From NCBI RefSeq assembly GCF_000024765.1, contig NC_013422.1, positions 496,001 through 560,000 on the forward strand: a stretch of DNA of 64,000 nt, given 5' to 3'. The translations under genes were made by a program, and so were the position numbers. Source of the DNA: Halothiobacillus neapolitanus c2. Lineage in GTDB: Bacteria > Pseudomonadota > Gammaproteobacteria > Halothiobacillales > Halothiobacillaceae. Below are positions 9,763-16,389 of this stretch, piece by piece; positions within the stretch are counted from its first letter, which is position 1, and the number at the start of each line of letters is the position of its first letter. Under the pieces are notes generated by a model, which saw nothing but the letters and a program-made list of their open reading frames with translations, was not told where the DNA came from and searched no databases.

Positions 9763-11039
9763 GGGCACCTCGAAAAACCTCAGTCATGCAATTTTGGGTA
9801 AAATTCTCCCATGTGATTGTTTGCGGAGCCGACTGGGATGAAAAAGCGTAGTGCCATTAAGACGGACCTGTTTGCTGATACCCATCACCGAGATAAGCTT
9901 GACACGTTGGGCGACCCCTTGGCAGAAATCGAAGCCTGCATCGACTTTGCCGCCCTGGCGGCAGAAGTCGATCGCATTGCGCCGCGGCCCGTCAGTGTTC
10001 AAGGCGGTCGTCCGCCGTACCCGACCGAGACCATGGTGCGCATTCTGGTCTTGAAACGCCTGTACAACCTGTCCGACGAACAGATGGAATACCAACTGCT
10101 TGACCGCATGAGCTACAAGCGCTTCTGTGGTCTGTCCCAGGCAACCAACATCCCTGATCGCACCACCGTGTGGACCTTCGAGAACCGGATCGGCGAAGTC
10201 GGAGCCCAGGTCATCTTTGATGGCGTCACCACACAACTCTTGAAGAAGGGCTTTATCGCCCGTGGTGGCCAGATCATTGATGCTACGCTGGTGCCAGCGC
10301 CGAAGCAGTCTTTTTCCAAGGAAGACAAGGAACAGCTCAAAGCGGATGCGATGCCGGCCGACTGGCAACCGGGCAAGCGCCGTCAAAAAGACCTGGATGC
10401 GACCTGGACCAAAAAGCATGGCAAGAGCCAGCACGGCTACAAGCTTTCAGTGAATGTTGACAAGAAGCACAAGTTCATCCGCAAAATCGTGACGGACACG
10501 GCCAGTACCCACGACAGTCAGCATTTCGATGCAGTGATCGATCCGGCCAATACGAGTCGGGATGTCTACGCTGATCGGGGTTATCCGTCCGAAGAACGCG
10601 AACAATGGCTCAAGGCAAATGGATACCGGAACCGGATTCAGCGTAAGGGCAAACGGAACAAGCCGTTATCCGAAGCTCAACAGGGACGCAACCATCGCAT
10701 CGCCAAAACACGCGCCAGGGTCGAGCATGTGTTCGGTGCCATTGAGCAGATGGGGGGCAAGCTGCTGCGCACCATTGGTCAGGCGCGGGCAAACTTTGCG
10801 ATGACAATGATGGCGGCCTGCTACAACCTGAAGCGGCTGGCGTATTTCCAGCGAGTGGGCATCACGGCTTTCTGACGCCAGAAATGGTTAGAATAGCCGA
10901 TACCCGAGGCGATTCGAGGTAAAAACGGGGCGGCATCGTCGGAAAAGCGGTGTTTTGCCTGAGAGATTGAACAGAATTCGGTCGCTGTCATCATTGCGCG
11001 CCGGGATTCATTGAAAACCTCGGGTTATTCGAGGTGCCC
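9763..11039. mobile_element. IS5-family insertion sequence, complete
   Basis: A 1277-bp unit with one transposase gene. Terminal inverted repeats are GGGCACCTCGAAAAACCTCAG at the left (9763-9783) and, read from the right end inward, GGGCACCTCGAATAACCCGAG (11039-11019), 18 of 21 matching. No convincing target duplication is visible at the flanks. It lies between the integrase and the mobilization genes and disrupts no recognisable gene. About 165 nt of non-coding sequence separate the transposase stop from the right end. Confidence 0.88.
9838..10875 (+). CDS. IS5-family DDE transposase
   Basis: A 345-aa transposase read from ATG 9838; an upstream TTG (9817) would add seven residues. The N-terminal DUF772-type region (GRPPYPTETMVRILVLKRLYNLSDEQMEYQL) and the DDE_Tnp_1 catalytic core are both present. 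The expected triad is visible as D148 (QIIDATLV), D246 (VYADRGY) and E296 (RARVEHVFG), so the enzyme looks intact. It would cut and join the IS ends described for the enclosing element. The frame is unbroken from start to stop, suggesting recent activity. Confidence 0.95.
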   Translation: MKKRSAIKTDLFADTHHRDKLDTLGDPLAEIEACIDFAALAAEVDRIAPRPVSVQGGRPPYPTETMVRILVLKRLYNLSDEQMEYQLLDRMSYKRFCGLSQATNIPDRTTVWTFENRIGEVGAQVIFDGVTTQLLKKGFIARGGQIIDATLVPAPKQSFSKEDKEQLKADAMPADWQPGKRRQKDLDATWTKKHGKSQHGYKLSVNVDKKHKFIRKIVTDTASTHDSQHFDAVIDPANTSRDVYADRGYPSEEREQWLKANGYRNRIQRKGKRNKPLSEAQQGRNHRIAKTRARVEHVFGAIEQMGGKLLRTIGQARANFAMTMMAACYNLKRLAYFQRVGITAF

Positions 11040-11496
11040 TATATTGGCCGAGAAAAAATTAACTTTCTGTCCGGTTTGAGTTGACCACTACAATTCGCCG
11101 GGTGGGATGGTGTGTTTCCGAATGGTTATATCCATGGCTGCACTTTATTGCGGTTGGTTTTGTCATTGTATTTATTCGATAATATCCAGAGTTGTCCAAT
11201 AGCATTTTTCTGATTATATCCATTTTGTTATTAGTGACTTAGCCTGTTTATCCTGATGCCAATCAAGACCAAATTCCTTGGCTTGTGCTGTTATCAGGGT
11301 GAATGCAGATGAACACAATCAGTTGGGTATTTCTTGTCGTTGTTGGTAAGGAGCAAGGTGTAATTCGGCTGGCGCCGAATTCAACCCTTCGGTCGCTAAC
11401 GCTCCCTTCGCCCCCGTTCGCTGACGCTCAGGGGGTTGCTTCGCCCCTTCCGACCACGCCCCCCGGGGCTGTCGGTTTTGGTTTTGGCGGAGGTCT
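11040..11496. other. Non-coding region between the IS and the mob genes
   Basis: The left 260 nt are AT-rich with a repeated TTATATCCAT (11126 and 11214) and no gene. The right part holds the inverted and direct repeats proposed as oriT. A 65-codon frame from 11303 crosses those repeats and is considered fortuitous. Confidence 0.5.
11362..11429. other. Candidate origin of transfer (oriT)
   Basis: A perfect 8-bp inverted repeat AATTCGGC-TGGC-GCCGAATT (11362-11381) is followed by near-identical direct repeats TCGCTAACGCTC (11393) and TCGCTGACGCTC (11418) and a run of CCCTTCGCCCCC. An inverted repeat next to a potential nick region directly upstream of mobC and the relaxase is the usual oriT arrangement. 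The nick site itself cannot be assigned. Confidence 0.4.
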
Positions 11497-11904
11497 ATGA
11501 TGATGACCATTGATCAAACCAAAACCAGTCGTCGCCCACGTCGGGGTCATGTCTTGGCTGAGTCTGACCGTCGCCGCCATAAGGTGATGACACGGGTCAA
11601 TGATGCGGAACTTGCCGAAATCGACGCCCGTCGCGGCCTATATGATCGCGGTGAGTTTTTGCGTATGTCCTTGTTCGGGATGAAACAGGCAAGACCTCGG
11701 CCTACGATTATCATCCCGGCATTGAATCAGACGGCATGGCTTGTGCTGTCCCGATCAGCTTCCAACCTCAATCAGCTCTCCCGTCATCTGAATGAGGCTG
11801 GTCTTCAAGTGGCCGACTTGCCGCAAATCATCATCATGCTGACTCAATACCGTGATGCCTTGATCGGCGCCCGGCTGCCCGAGGATCAAGACGATGAAAG
11901 CTAA
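11497..11904 (+). CDS. MobC-like relaxosome accessory protein
   Basis: A 135-aa basic protein beginning with three consecutive ATG codons behind GGAGG; the second or third ATG has the better spacing. The region RRHKVMTRVNDAELAEIDARRGLYDRGEFLRMSL resembles a ribbon-helix-helix DNA-binding fold, and LSRSASNLNQLSRHLNEAG matches the conserved NLNQ-A-xLN motif of MobC mobilization proteins. Such proteins bind oriT and help the relaxase open the strands. The gene overlaps the relaxase start by 11 nt, so both are translationally coupled. Family assignment rests on motif and context. Confidence 0.78.
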   Translation: MMMTIDQTKTSRRPRRGHVLAESDRRRHKVMTRVNDAELAEIDARRGLYDRGEFLRMSLFGMKQARPRPTIIIPALNQTAWLVLSRSASNLNQLSRHLNEAGLQVADLPQIIIMLTQYRDALIGARLPEDQDDES

Positions 11905-14317
11905 GGTCACTCGTGGCACTGGGTTTCGTGGGGTATTGGACTATGCACTGGATACCGGCAACCAGAAGGGCAAGAACCCGGAGATTGTCGGTGGCACCTT
12001 GACGTCGGGCAGCGCCAGAGCCATGTCAGACCAGTTTGCCGTCACCCGACGCCTGCGACCGGATATCAAGTCTCCGGTATGGCACGCCTCCCTGGCATTA
12101 CCGGAAGGAGAGCGGCTTTCATCCGAACGATGGTCATCTATTGCTGATGACTTCATGCAAGAGATGGGATTTCCATCAGAATCTCTATACACGGTCATTC
12201 GGCACAACGACACCAAGCACGACCACATCCACATCATCGCCAGTCGAGTCAGCCTTTCTGGCGGACTCTGGCATGGGCAATGGGAAGTATATCGAGCGAT
12301 CAGGGCCACCCAAGTTCTGGAGCGCATCCATGGTCTGACCCTGACACCTGGTTTGGGTGAACCAAAAGATGAAAAGACCCTGACCAAAGGTGAAATCGAA
12401 CAAGCACTACGCACTGGGGCAGAAGCCCCACGCCAGCGGCTTCAGCGCCTGGTCAAGGAAGCCGCCCAGGGCAAGCCAACCGCCGTCATGTTTGCCGAAC
12501 GGTTGGAACTGGCTGGAGTGGGCGTGCGTTTCCAGATACAGAAAACCGGCATTACCGGCGTGAACTATGAACTTGATGGTCTTGCGTTCAAGGGGCAATC
12601 CCTAGGCGATTCCTACAAATGGTCGAAATTCTCGAAAAAATATGGAGTCAGTTATGAGCAAGCTAGAGACAGTGAAAGCCTTGAACGATACACAACCGCA
12701 ATTGCAGATCGTACAGGCCGTGATGAACTTGGAAACGCAGGCAGAAGCCTTGAGGTCGATGCTGGGTTCGTTACCCCAAGCAGTAGCAGAGCAGACAGCC
12801 GAAGCACTGGAGCCGTTGGCGAAGCTGAGGGCGGAGGTCATTCAAGTTCTGACCGCTTACGACAAAGTGACCGCAGCACAGCGCCAGACACTGGAGGAAT
12901 TGACTCAGCAGATGAGTACCAGCGCAGCGGCAGCATTCGAGCAGAAGGCCGCGAAGCTGGACAAAACAATCTCCGACCTGTCACGGAGTCTGTCGGGGCT
13001 GAAATCGAGCATCGACACGATGGCGAAGACCGCACAGAACATCGAGACGATCCCGGATCAACTCAAGAAATCAGCGCAAGCCATGACAACCACGGCGAAC
13101 GAACTGAGCGCGGCGGCGAGATCGACACGACCGAAGATTTGGCGTCAGACACTGGGACTGATCTTAGCCAGCGCAATCGGTGGGATTCTGGTGCTCACTG
13201 GGCAAGTCGCTTTAAACAGGCTTCTGCCGCCAAGCGGCGTGCAACAGGCGGCGGACTGGGTAAACGTGCTATTAAGCAAAGCGACGCCAGAAGAACGCGC
13301 GTTACTGAGCAAGATCGTCAATCGGCCCGCGAACTAGACCCGACCGCTTACCTCGGAGCTAACGGTTACGATGTGAAACACGAAGGTCGACATCGGAGCG
13401 TCAGGCTGCATGGTGATGAGGTGTACCGAGTTACCCAGAGGCAGGATGGGCATTGGGTCTGGTGTGATCTGTACGGCAACAACGGTGGCGACAATATCGA
13501 CCTCGTGCGTGAGATCGAGCCAGGCACCGGATTCGCGGAGGCTGTTTTCCGCCTTGCTGGCGCGCCGACTGTCGGGCCAAAGCGCCGTCCGCCTGCCGAA
13601 CCCAAGCGCCCACCACCGCGACTGCCTAAGCAGGAAGTGGCAAGTCGGGCACTAGGGCGAGACTACCTGATTAATGATCGGGGGATTAGCATGGACACCA
13701 TTGAGCATGCCGAGCAATGCGGCATGCTGCGCTATGCCAATGGCGGGGTTTTGTTTGTTGGCTATGATCAGGCAAGTACGCCACAAAACATCACCCGCCG
13801 AGCGATTGAATCTGCCGACCCCATGCAGAAGCGTGATTTGCGCGGCAGTGACAAGCGATATCCGCCGATTCTGCCGGGTGATCCGTCAACAGTCTGGATT
13901 GTCGAGGGCGGCTCTGATGCGCTGGCCCTGCACGATATCGCCAAACGTCAGGGCCGGCCACAACCTACCGTCATTGTCTCAGGCGGAGCGAATGTGCGCA
14001 GCTTTTTGGAGCAGGTAGAAGTACAGGCGATCTTGAAGCAAGCGGAACGCGTGACCATTGCCGGAGAAAATGAAAGGGACGAAGCAACGCAGAAGCGAAC
14101 TGATGAGGCGCATCAGAAACAAGTGCAGCGCGTGAAAGAAATTACAGGACGTGCGGTTAAATCATGGACGCCGAAGCAGTATCTGGGTAAAGATCTTGCG
14201 GAAATGAATTACCGACAACAACCCGAACTGATGCCTGTGCAATTGATAAATCTAGACCAGCGGGCGGAAACAAAGCCATCACAAGTAATAGAAGGTGATT
14301 TGATACTGGGCCAATGA
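11894..14317 (+). CDS. MOBP-like relaxase fused to a TOPRIM domain
   Basis: An 807-aa protein in three parts. Residues about 1-250 form a relaxase domain with candidate catalytic Tyr17 (GVLDYALD) and the metal-binding motif RHNDTKHDHIHIIASRV (His104, His111, His113). Residues about 255-480 are hydrophilic, rich in Arg, Asp, Ser and Gly, and probably disordered; this is exactly where another gene is overprinted in a different frame. Residues about 485-780 contain a DUF3991-like segment (AYLGANGYDV, GHWVWCDLYGNNGGDNIDLV) and a TOPRIM domain (TVWIVEGGSDALALHDIA at about 663-680). The relaxase would nick oriT and stay linked to the transferred strand. TOPRIM may give primase-like activity to the transferred strand, which is an inference. 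Confidence 0.88.
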   Translation: MKAKVTRGTGFRGVLDYALDTGNQKGKNPEIVGGTLTSGSARAMSDQFAVTRRLRPDIKSPVWHASLALPEGERLSSERWSSIADDFMQEMGFPSESLYTVIRHNDTKHDHIHIIASRVSLSGGLWHGQWEVYRAIRATQVLERIHGLTLTPGLGEPKDEKTLTKGEIEQALRTGAEAPRQRLQRLVKEAAQGKPTAVMFAERLELAGVGVRFQIQKTGITGVNYELDGLAFKGQSLGDSYKWSKFSKKYGVSYEQARDSESLERYTTAIADRTGRDELGNAGRSLEVDAGFVTPSSSRADSRSTGAVGEAEGGGHSSSDRLRQSDRSTAPDTGGIDSADEYQRSGSIRAEGREAGQNNLRPVTESVGAEIEHRHDGEDRTEHRDDPGSTQEISASHDNHGERTERGGEIDTTEDLASDTGTDLSQRNRWDSGAHWASRFKQASAAKRRATGGGLGKRAIKQSDARRTRVTEQDRQSARELDPTAYLGANGYDVKHEGRHRSVRLHGDEVYRVTQRQDGHWVWCDLYGNNGGDNIDLVREIEPGTGFAEAVFRLAGAPTVGPKRRPPAEPKRPPPRLPKQEVASRALGRDYLINDRGISMDTIEHAEQCGMLRYANGGVLFVGYDQASTPQNITRRAIESADPMQKRDLRGSDKRYPPILPGDPSTVWIVEGGSDALALHDIAKRQGRPQPTVIVSGGANVRSFLEQVEVQAILKQAERVTIAGENERDEATQKRTDEAHQKQVQRVKEITGRAVKSWTPKQYLGKDLAEMNYRQQPELMPVQLINLDQRAETKPSQVIEGDLILGQ
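12654..13337 (+). CDS. MobB-like membrane-anchored protein overprinted within the relaxase gene
   Basis: A 227-aa frame lying wholly inside the relaxase gene in another reading frame. It is unlikely to be a shadow: GGAG stands 6 nt before ATG 12654, the frame stays open for over 680 nt, and the product has ordered features, namely a long alpha-helical, heptad-rich region (residues about 15-155 with KLDKTISDLSRSLSGLKSSI), then one clear membrane helix (about 165-187, TLGLILASAIGGILVLTGQV) and a short tail. In RSF1010-type and ColE1-type plasmids mobB is likewise embedded in mobA in another frame and encodes a membrane-associated relaxosome partner. By that analogy this protein would link the relaxosome to the coupling protein. 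Confidence 0.75.
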   Translation: MSKLETVKALNDTQPQLQIVQAVMNLETQAEALRSMLGSLPQAVAEQTAEALEPLAKLRAEVIQVLTAYDKVTAAQRQTLEELTQQMSTSAAAAFEQKAAKLDKTISDLSRSLSGLKSSIDTMAKTAQNIETIPDQLKKSAQAMTTTANELSAAARSTRPKIWRQTLGLILASAIGGILVLTGQVALNRLLPPSGVQQAADWVNVLLSKATPEERALLSKIVNRPAN

Positions 14318-14321
14318 GCAA

Positions 14322-14363
14322 AAAGCCCAACATCCACGGTCAACGAGGGCTTTGTTGGGCTTT
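14322..14363 (+). terminator. Hairpin after the relaxase gene
   Basis: AAAGCCCAAC (14322-14331) pairs perfectly with GTTGGGCTTT (14354-14363). It begins 5 nt after the relaxase stop. The T tract is short. Confidence 0.65.
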
Positions 14364-14376
14364 GATGCCTGATTTT

Positions 14377-14404
14377 GCCCAGCATCAGAGATGAGATGCT
14401 GGGC
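14377..14404. terminator. Second hairpin between the convergent relaxase and alpA genes
   Basis: GCCCAGCATC (14377-14386) pairs with GATGCTGGGC (14395-14404), 8-nt loop. On the minus strand it follows the alpA stop and is followed by AAAATC rather than T, while on the plus strand it lacks a T run. It may act bidirectionally with the preceding hairpin. Confidence 0.5.
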
Positions 14405-14413
14405 TTACGGGGC

Positions 14414-14584
14414 TTAACGGCGATCATCCAGCCATTGCTGGACCTCTGATCTTCGCCATCCGACCGCTCGAACGCCGAGTTTCACGGGTTGCGGAAAAAT
14501 CCCAGCACTGACCCACAGATAAATGCTCGATCGGGATGCGCCGGTAATCCGGAGCACATCGTGCAGGCGTAAAATACTATCCAT
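14414..14584 (-). CDS. AlpA-family DNA-binding regulator
   Basis: A small protein of 56 aa when started at the ATG giving MDSILRLHDVLRITG; an in-frame ATG at 14614 would add ten residues. It matches the AlpA/MerR-like winged helix fold: LRLHDVLRITGASRSSIYLWVSAGIFPQPVKLG, then VGWRRSEVQQWLDDR. In P4-like and other integrative elements AlpA activates the integrase or acts as excisionase. It is convergent with the relaxase and transcribed back toward it. The TGACGGTA sites near both ends are possible targets, although nothing in the sequence shows this. Confidence 0.9.
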   Translation of the reverse strand: MDSILRLHDVLRITGASRSSIYLWVSAGIFPQPVKLGVRAVGWRRSEVQQWLDDRR

Positions 14585-14820
14585 TTCTGCCCCAGGGGCA
14601 TATTTCTGACACATGATTGAAAAGTCTCATTTTTAGGGGTTAAAAATGAGGCGGTACCGACCAGAAAACCAGACTCACGCATTTGCATAGCGAACTGCTA
14701 GCGCGTAGAATGTACCCAGAGTGTTGTTAAGACACTTCCGGTGTTGTCTGCCGGTTAAACAAGTGACATTGAGCAGCTAAACTCAAACTCTTTCCGACCG
14801 CCTCTCGCGTGTCTCGGAGC

Positions 14821-14863
14821 AGCCCGTCAGGTACTAGTAATACCGAACGGGCTTTCTTTTTTG
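14821..14863 (+). terminator. Rho-independent terminator without an obvious upstream gene
   Basis: AGCCCGT (14821-14827) pairs with ACGGGCT (14847-14853), followed by TTCTTTTTT. On the plus strand no coding frame precedes it, which suggests a short untranslated transcript from within the element. Confidence 0.6.
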
Positions 14864-15035
14864 GAAAGAACTTTCCGGGACAAGTGTCATTTTAACAGAT
14901 TCACTCATGCCAACTCGTTTTCACGAAAAACGCGCTTTTTTATACAGAACCGTTCACTGCTCGATGAGAAGTGAACGAGTCAAGTTCGGATGACAGGTTT
15001 GGATTGGTCTGGATGCCTCTGTAGCGTCTGTCTGG

Positions 15036-15056
15036 TGACGGTATATTTGACGGTAT
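15036..15056. repeat. Paired TGACGGTA sites near the right end of the element
   Basis: TGACGGTA occurs at 15036 and 15048, with the same 12-nt spacing and nearly the same intervening bases as the pair at 8361 and 8373. Only one base differs across the 21-nt block. The mirrored placement supports arm-type integrase binding sites. Confidence 0.72.
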
Positions 15057-15142
15057 CTTCAGAACATGAACCTGGAGACCCGCATTGATGCTTTGGATGT
15101 GACGCCCGTCAGCGCGCCAATCGATGGTCACACGCGAGTGTG

Positions 15143-15162
15143 CCTTAATCAAACCCGCATCC
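15143..15162. repeat. Right attachment-site direct repeat (candidate att core)
   Basis: Exact second copy of CCTTAATCAAACCCGCATCC. It runs into the chromosomal remainder of the original tRNA-operon terminator, as expected for the right junction. Confidence 0.72.
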
Positions 15163-15188
15163 TTGCATTGGGATGCGGGTTTTTTTTG
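15151..15188 (+). terminator. Probable original distal half of the tRNA-operon terminator
   Basis: AAACCCGCATCC (15151-15162) pairs perfectly with GGATGCGGGTTT (15171-15182), followed by a T run. This stem is longer and cleaner than the one behind tRNA-Asp, consistent with its being the ancestral terminator displaced by integration. Confidence 0.85.
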
Positions 15189-15383
15189 ATTCAAGATAAA
15201 GCGTCGCCGAAAAAAGACGGCGTGTTTCTCGCACCTTTAGATTGCCTGTCTTATTATTGTAAGAGAAATTTTTCCGCGCATTGCTATCGATGCCCTTGCC
15301 CATTCGTCTTTGCCTCACACGGCTGGAAACGGTTTGGGGCTGGCGGCTCTGTGGTTTCTGCTTCAACTAACTGAGGAATTGAT

Positions 15384-16184
15384 ATGTCCCAGCAAAATAC
15401 ATCGACTCAAGGCGTTTCCGAAGATTCATCGCGTTTTTCACGCGTTGCCATCGTAACCGGTGCCACGTCGGGGATCGGTGAAGCAACGGTCAGGAAATTT
15501 GTGCAGAGTGGTTACGGGGTGATTGGTAATGCGCGCAGTGCCGATAAGCTTGAGGCGCTGGCTGTCGAATTGGGCGATGCCTTTTTTGGCGTGGCGGGCG
15601 ATGCGGGAGATGCTTCGGTGATCGATCAGCTTCTGGATGCCGCCCAAGCTTATTTCGCGCGCCCGGCGGATATTGTGGTGGTCAATGCCGGGCGTGGACT
15701 GGGCGGATTGATGACCGAAGTTGATCTGGCGGAGTACGAACAAGTGCTCAAGCTCAATGTGTTGGGGGCTGCGTTGTTGATGCAGAAGGCGGCGCAGGCG
15801 CTGGTTGAGAAACAGGCCGCAGATTTTCCTCGACAGGCGGCTGATATCGTTGTGATCGGCTCGGTCGTTGGGCGCAACATTTCACCGTTCAGTGCCGTCT
15901 ATGGCTCGACCAAGTTCGCCGTGCAGTCGCTGGCCGAAGGATTGCGGCGTGAGGTGGGCAAGAAAGGTGTCCGTGTGACGGTGATTGAGCCGGGCATCGT
16001 TGTGAGTGGATTTCAGGATGCCGCAGGCTACGACGATCATCTGGTGGATAAATTCAATACGGATTTCGGGCCATTGCTGTACGGAGCGGATATCGCCAAT
16101 GCGATTGATTTCGTTGTGGCCCAGCCGTCGCACATCCACATTAACGAGTTGATGATTCGCCCGACACGACAGGATTATCCATAA
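15384..16184 (+). CDS. Short-chain dehydrogenase/reductase (classical SDR)
   Basis: A 266-aa NAD(P)-dependent oxidoreductase. The Rossmann glycine motif TGATSGIG (residues about 26-33), the structural VVNAG motif, the catalytic Ser in IGSVVG and the YGSTK pair (Tyr and Lys) are all present, so the enzyme should be active. The N-terminal 18 residues before VAIVTG are polar and longer than usual. GAGG precedes ATG 15384 at good spacing. The sequence resembles oxidoreductases of the YdfG/serine-dehydrogenase-like group, but the substrate cannot be named. It is the first chromosomal gene beyond the mobile element, and it stands alone. Confidence 0.9.
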   Translation: MSQQNTSTQGVSEDSSRFSRVAIVTGATSGIGEATVRKFVQSGYGVIGNARSADKLEALAVELGDAFFGVAGDAGDASVIDQLLDAAQAYFARPADIVVVNAGRGLGGLMTEVDLAEYEQVLKLNVLGAALLMQKAAQALVEKQAADFPRQAADIVVIGSVVGRNISPFSAVYGSTKFAVQSLAEGLRREVGKKGVRVTVIEPGIVVSGFQDAAGYDDHLVDKFNTDFGPLLYGADIANAIDFVVAQPSHIHINELMIRPTRQDYP

Positions 16185-16389
16185 TTTTGGGTTTGTTTTC
16201 GGCACTGAATTCCCGAGGGTTTTTTGGGGAGAAGAAAGGGCTGGCGCAAATTGAGTGCCTGAGTATGTAAATTGGTTATGATGATGCGATTTAACTGATC
16301 TTCAGGCTTTAGAATGAAGATCACAGAAGACCGATTGTGCCGCGAATTAAGTCGCTCGGCGCATTGATAACAAGGAATCGTCCTGATTC

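Larger units (their letters stand above)
14615..15142. other. Non-coding right end of the mobile element
   Basis: No gene is supported. It contains the alpA upstream region, a hairpin with T-rich tail at 14821-14859, a 7-bp inverted repeat GTTCACT/AGTGAAC (14952 and 14970), and paired TGACGGTA sites (15036 and 15048). The stretch 14700-14860 ends in a good terminator without any frame before it, so it might be a small RNA, but no promoter was identified with confidence. Confidence 0.5.
8274..15162. mobile_element. Integrative mobilizable element beside tRNA-Asp
   Basis: About 6.9 kb bounded by 20-bp direct repeats. It contains, in order, integrase-type repeat sites, a tyrosine integrase, an IS5-family insertion, a candidate transfer origin, a mobC-like gene, a relaxase-TOPRIM gene with a mobB-like gene inside it, and a divergent AlpA-like regulator. 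It has relaxosome genes but no conjugative type IV secretion genes, so it would need a helper plasmid or ICE for transfer. Without the IS it would be about 5.6 kb. The integrase, repeats and mob genes are seen directly; mobility is inferred. Confidence 0.85.

Noticed and set aside
11303-11500. 65-codon frame upstream of mobC
   Set aside because: It crosses the inverted and direct repeats of the candidate oriT and has a Pro/Phe-rich tail without similarity to a known protein.
8274-15162. Possibility that the island is a prophage
   Set aside because: An AlpA-like regulator and a phage-type integrase are present, but there are no capsid, tail, terminase or lysis genes, and the relaxase and mobC-like genes point to a mobilizable element instead.
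15066-15374. 102-codon frame across the right end of the mobile element
   Set aside because: It reads through the att repeat and the terminator hairpin, has no ribosome site and no sequence resembling a protein family.
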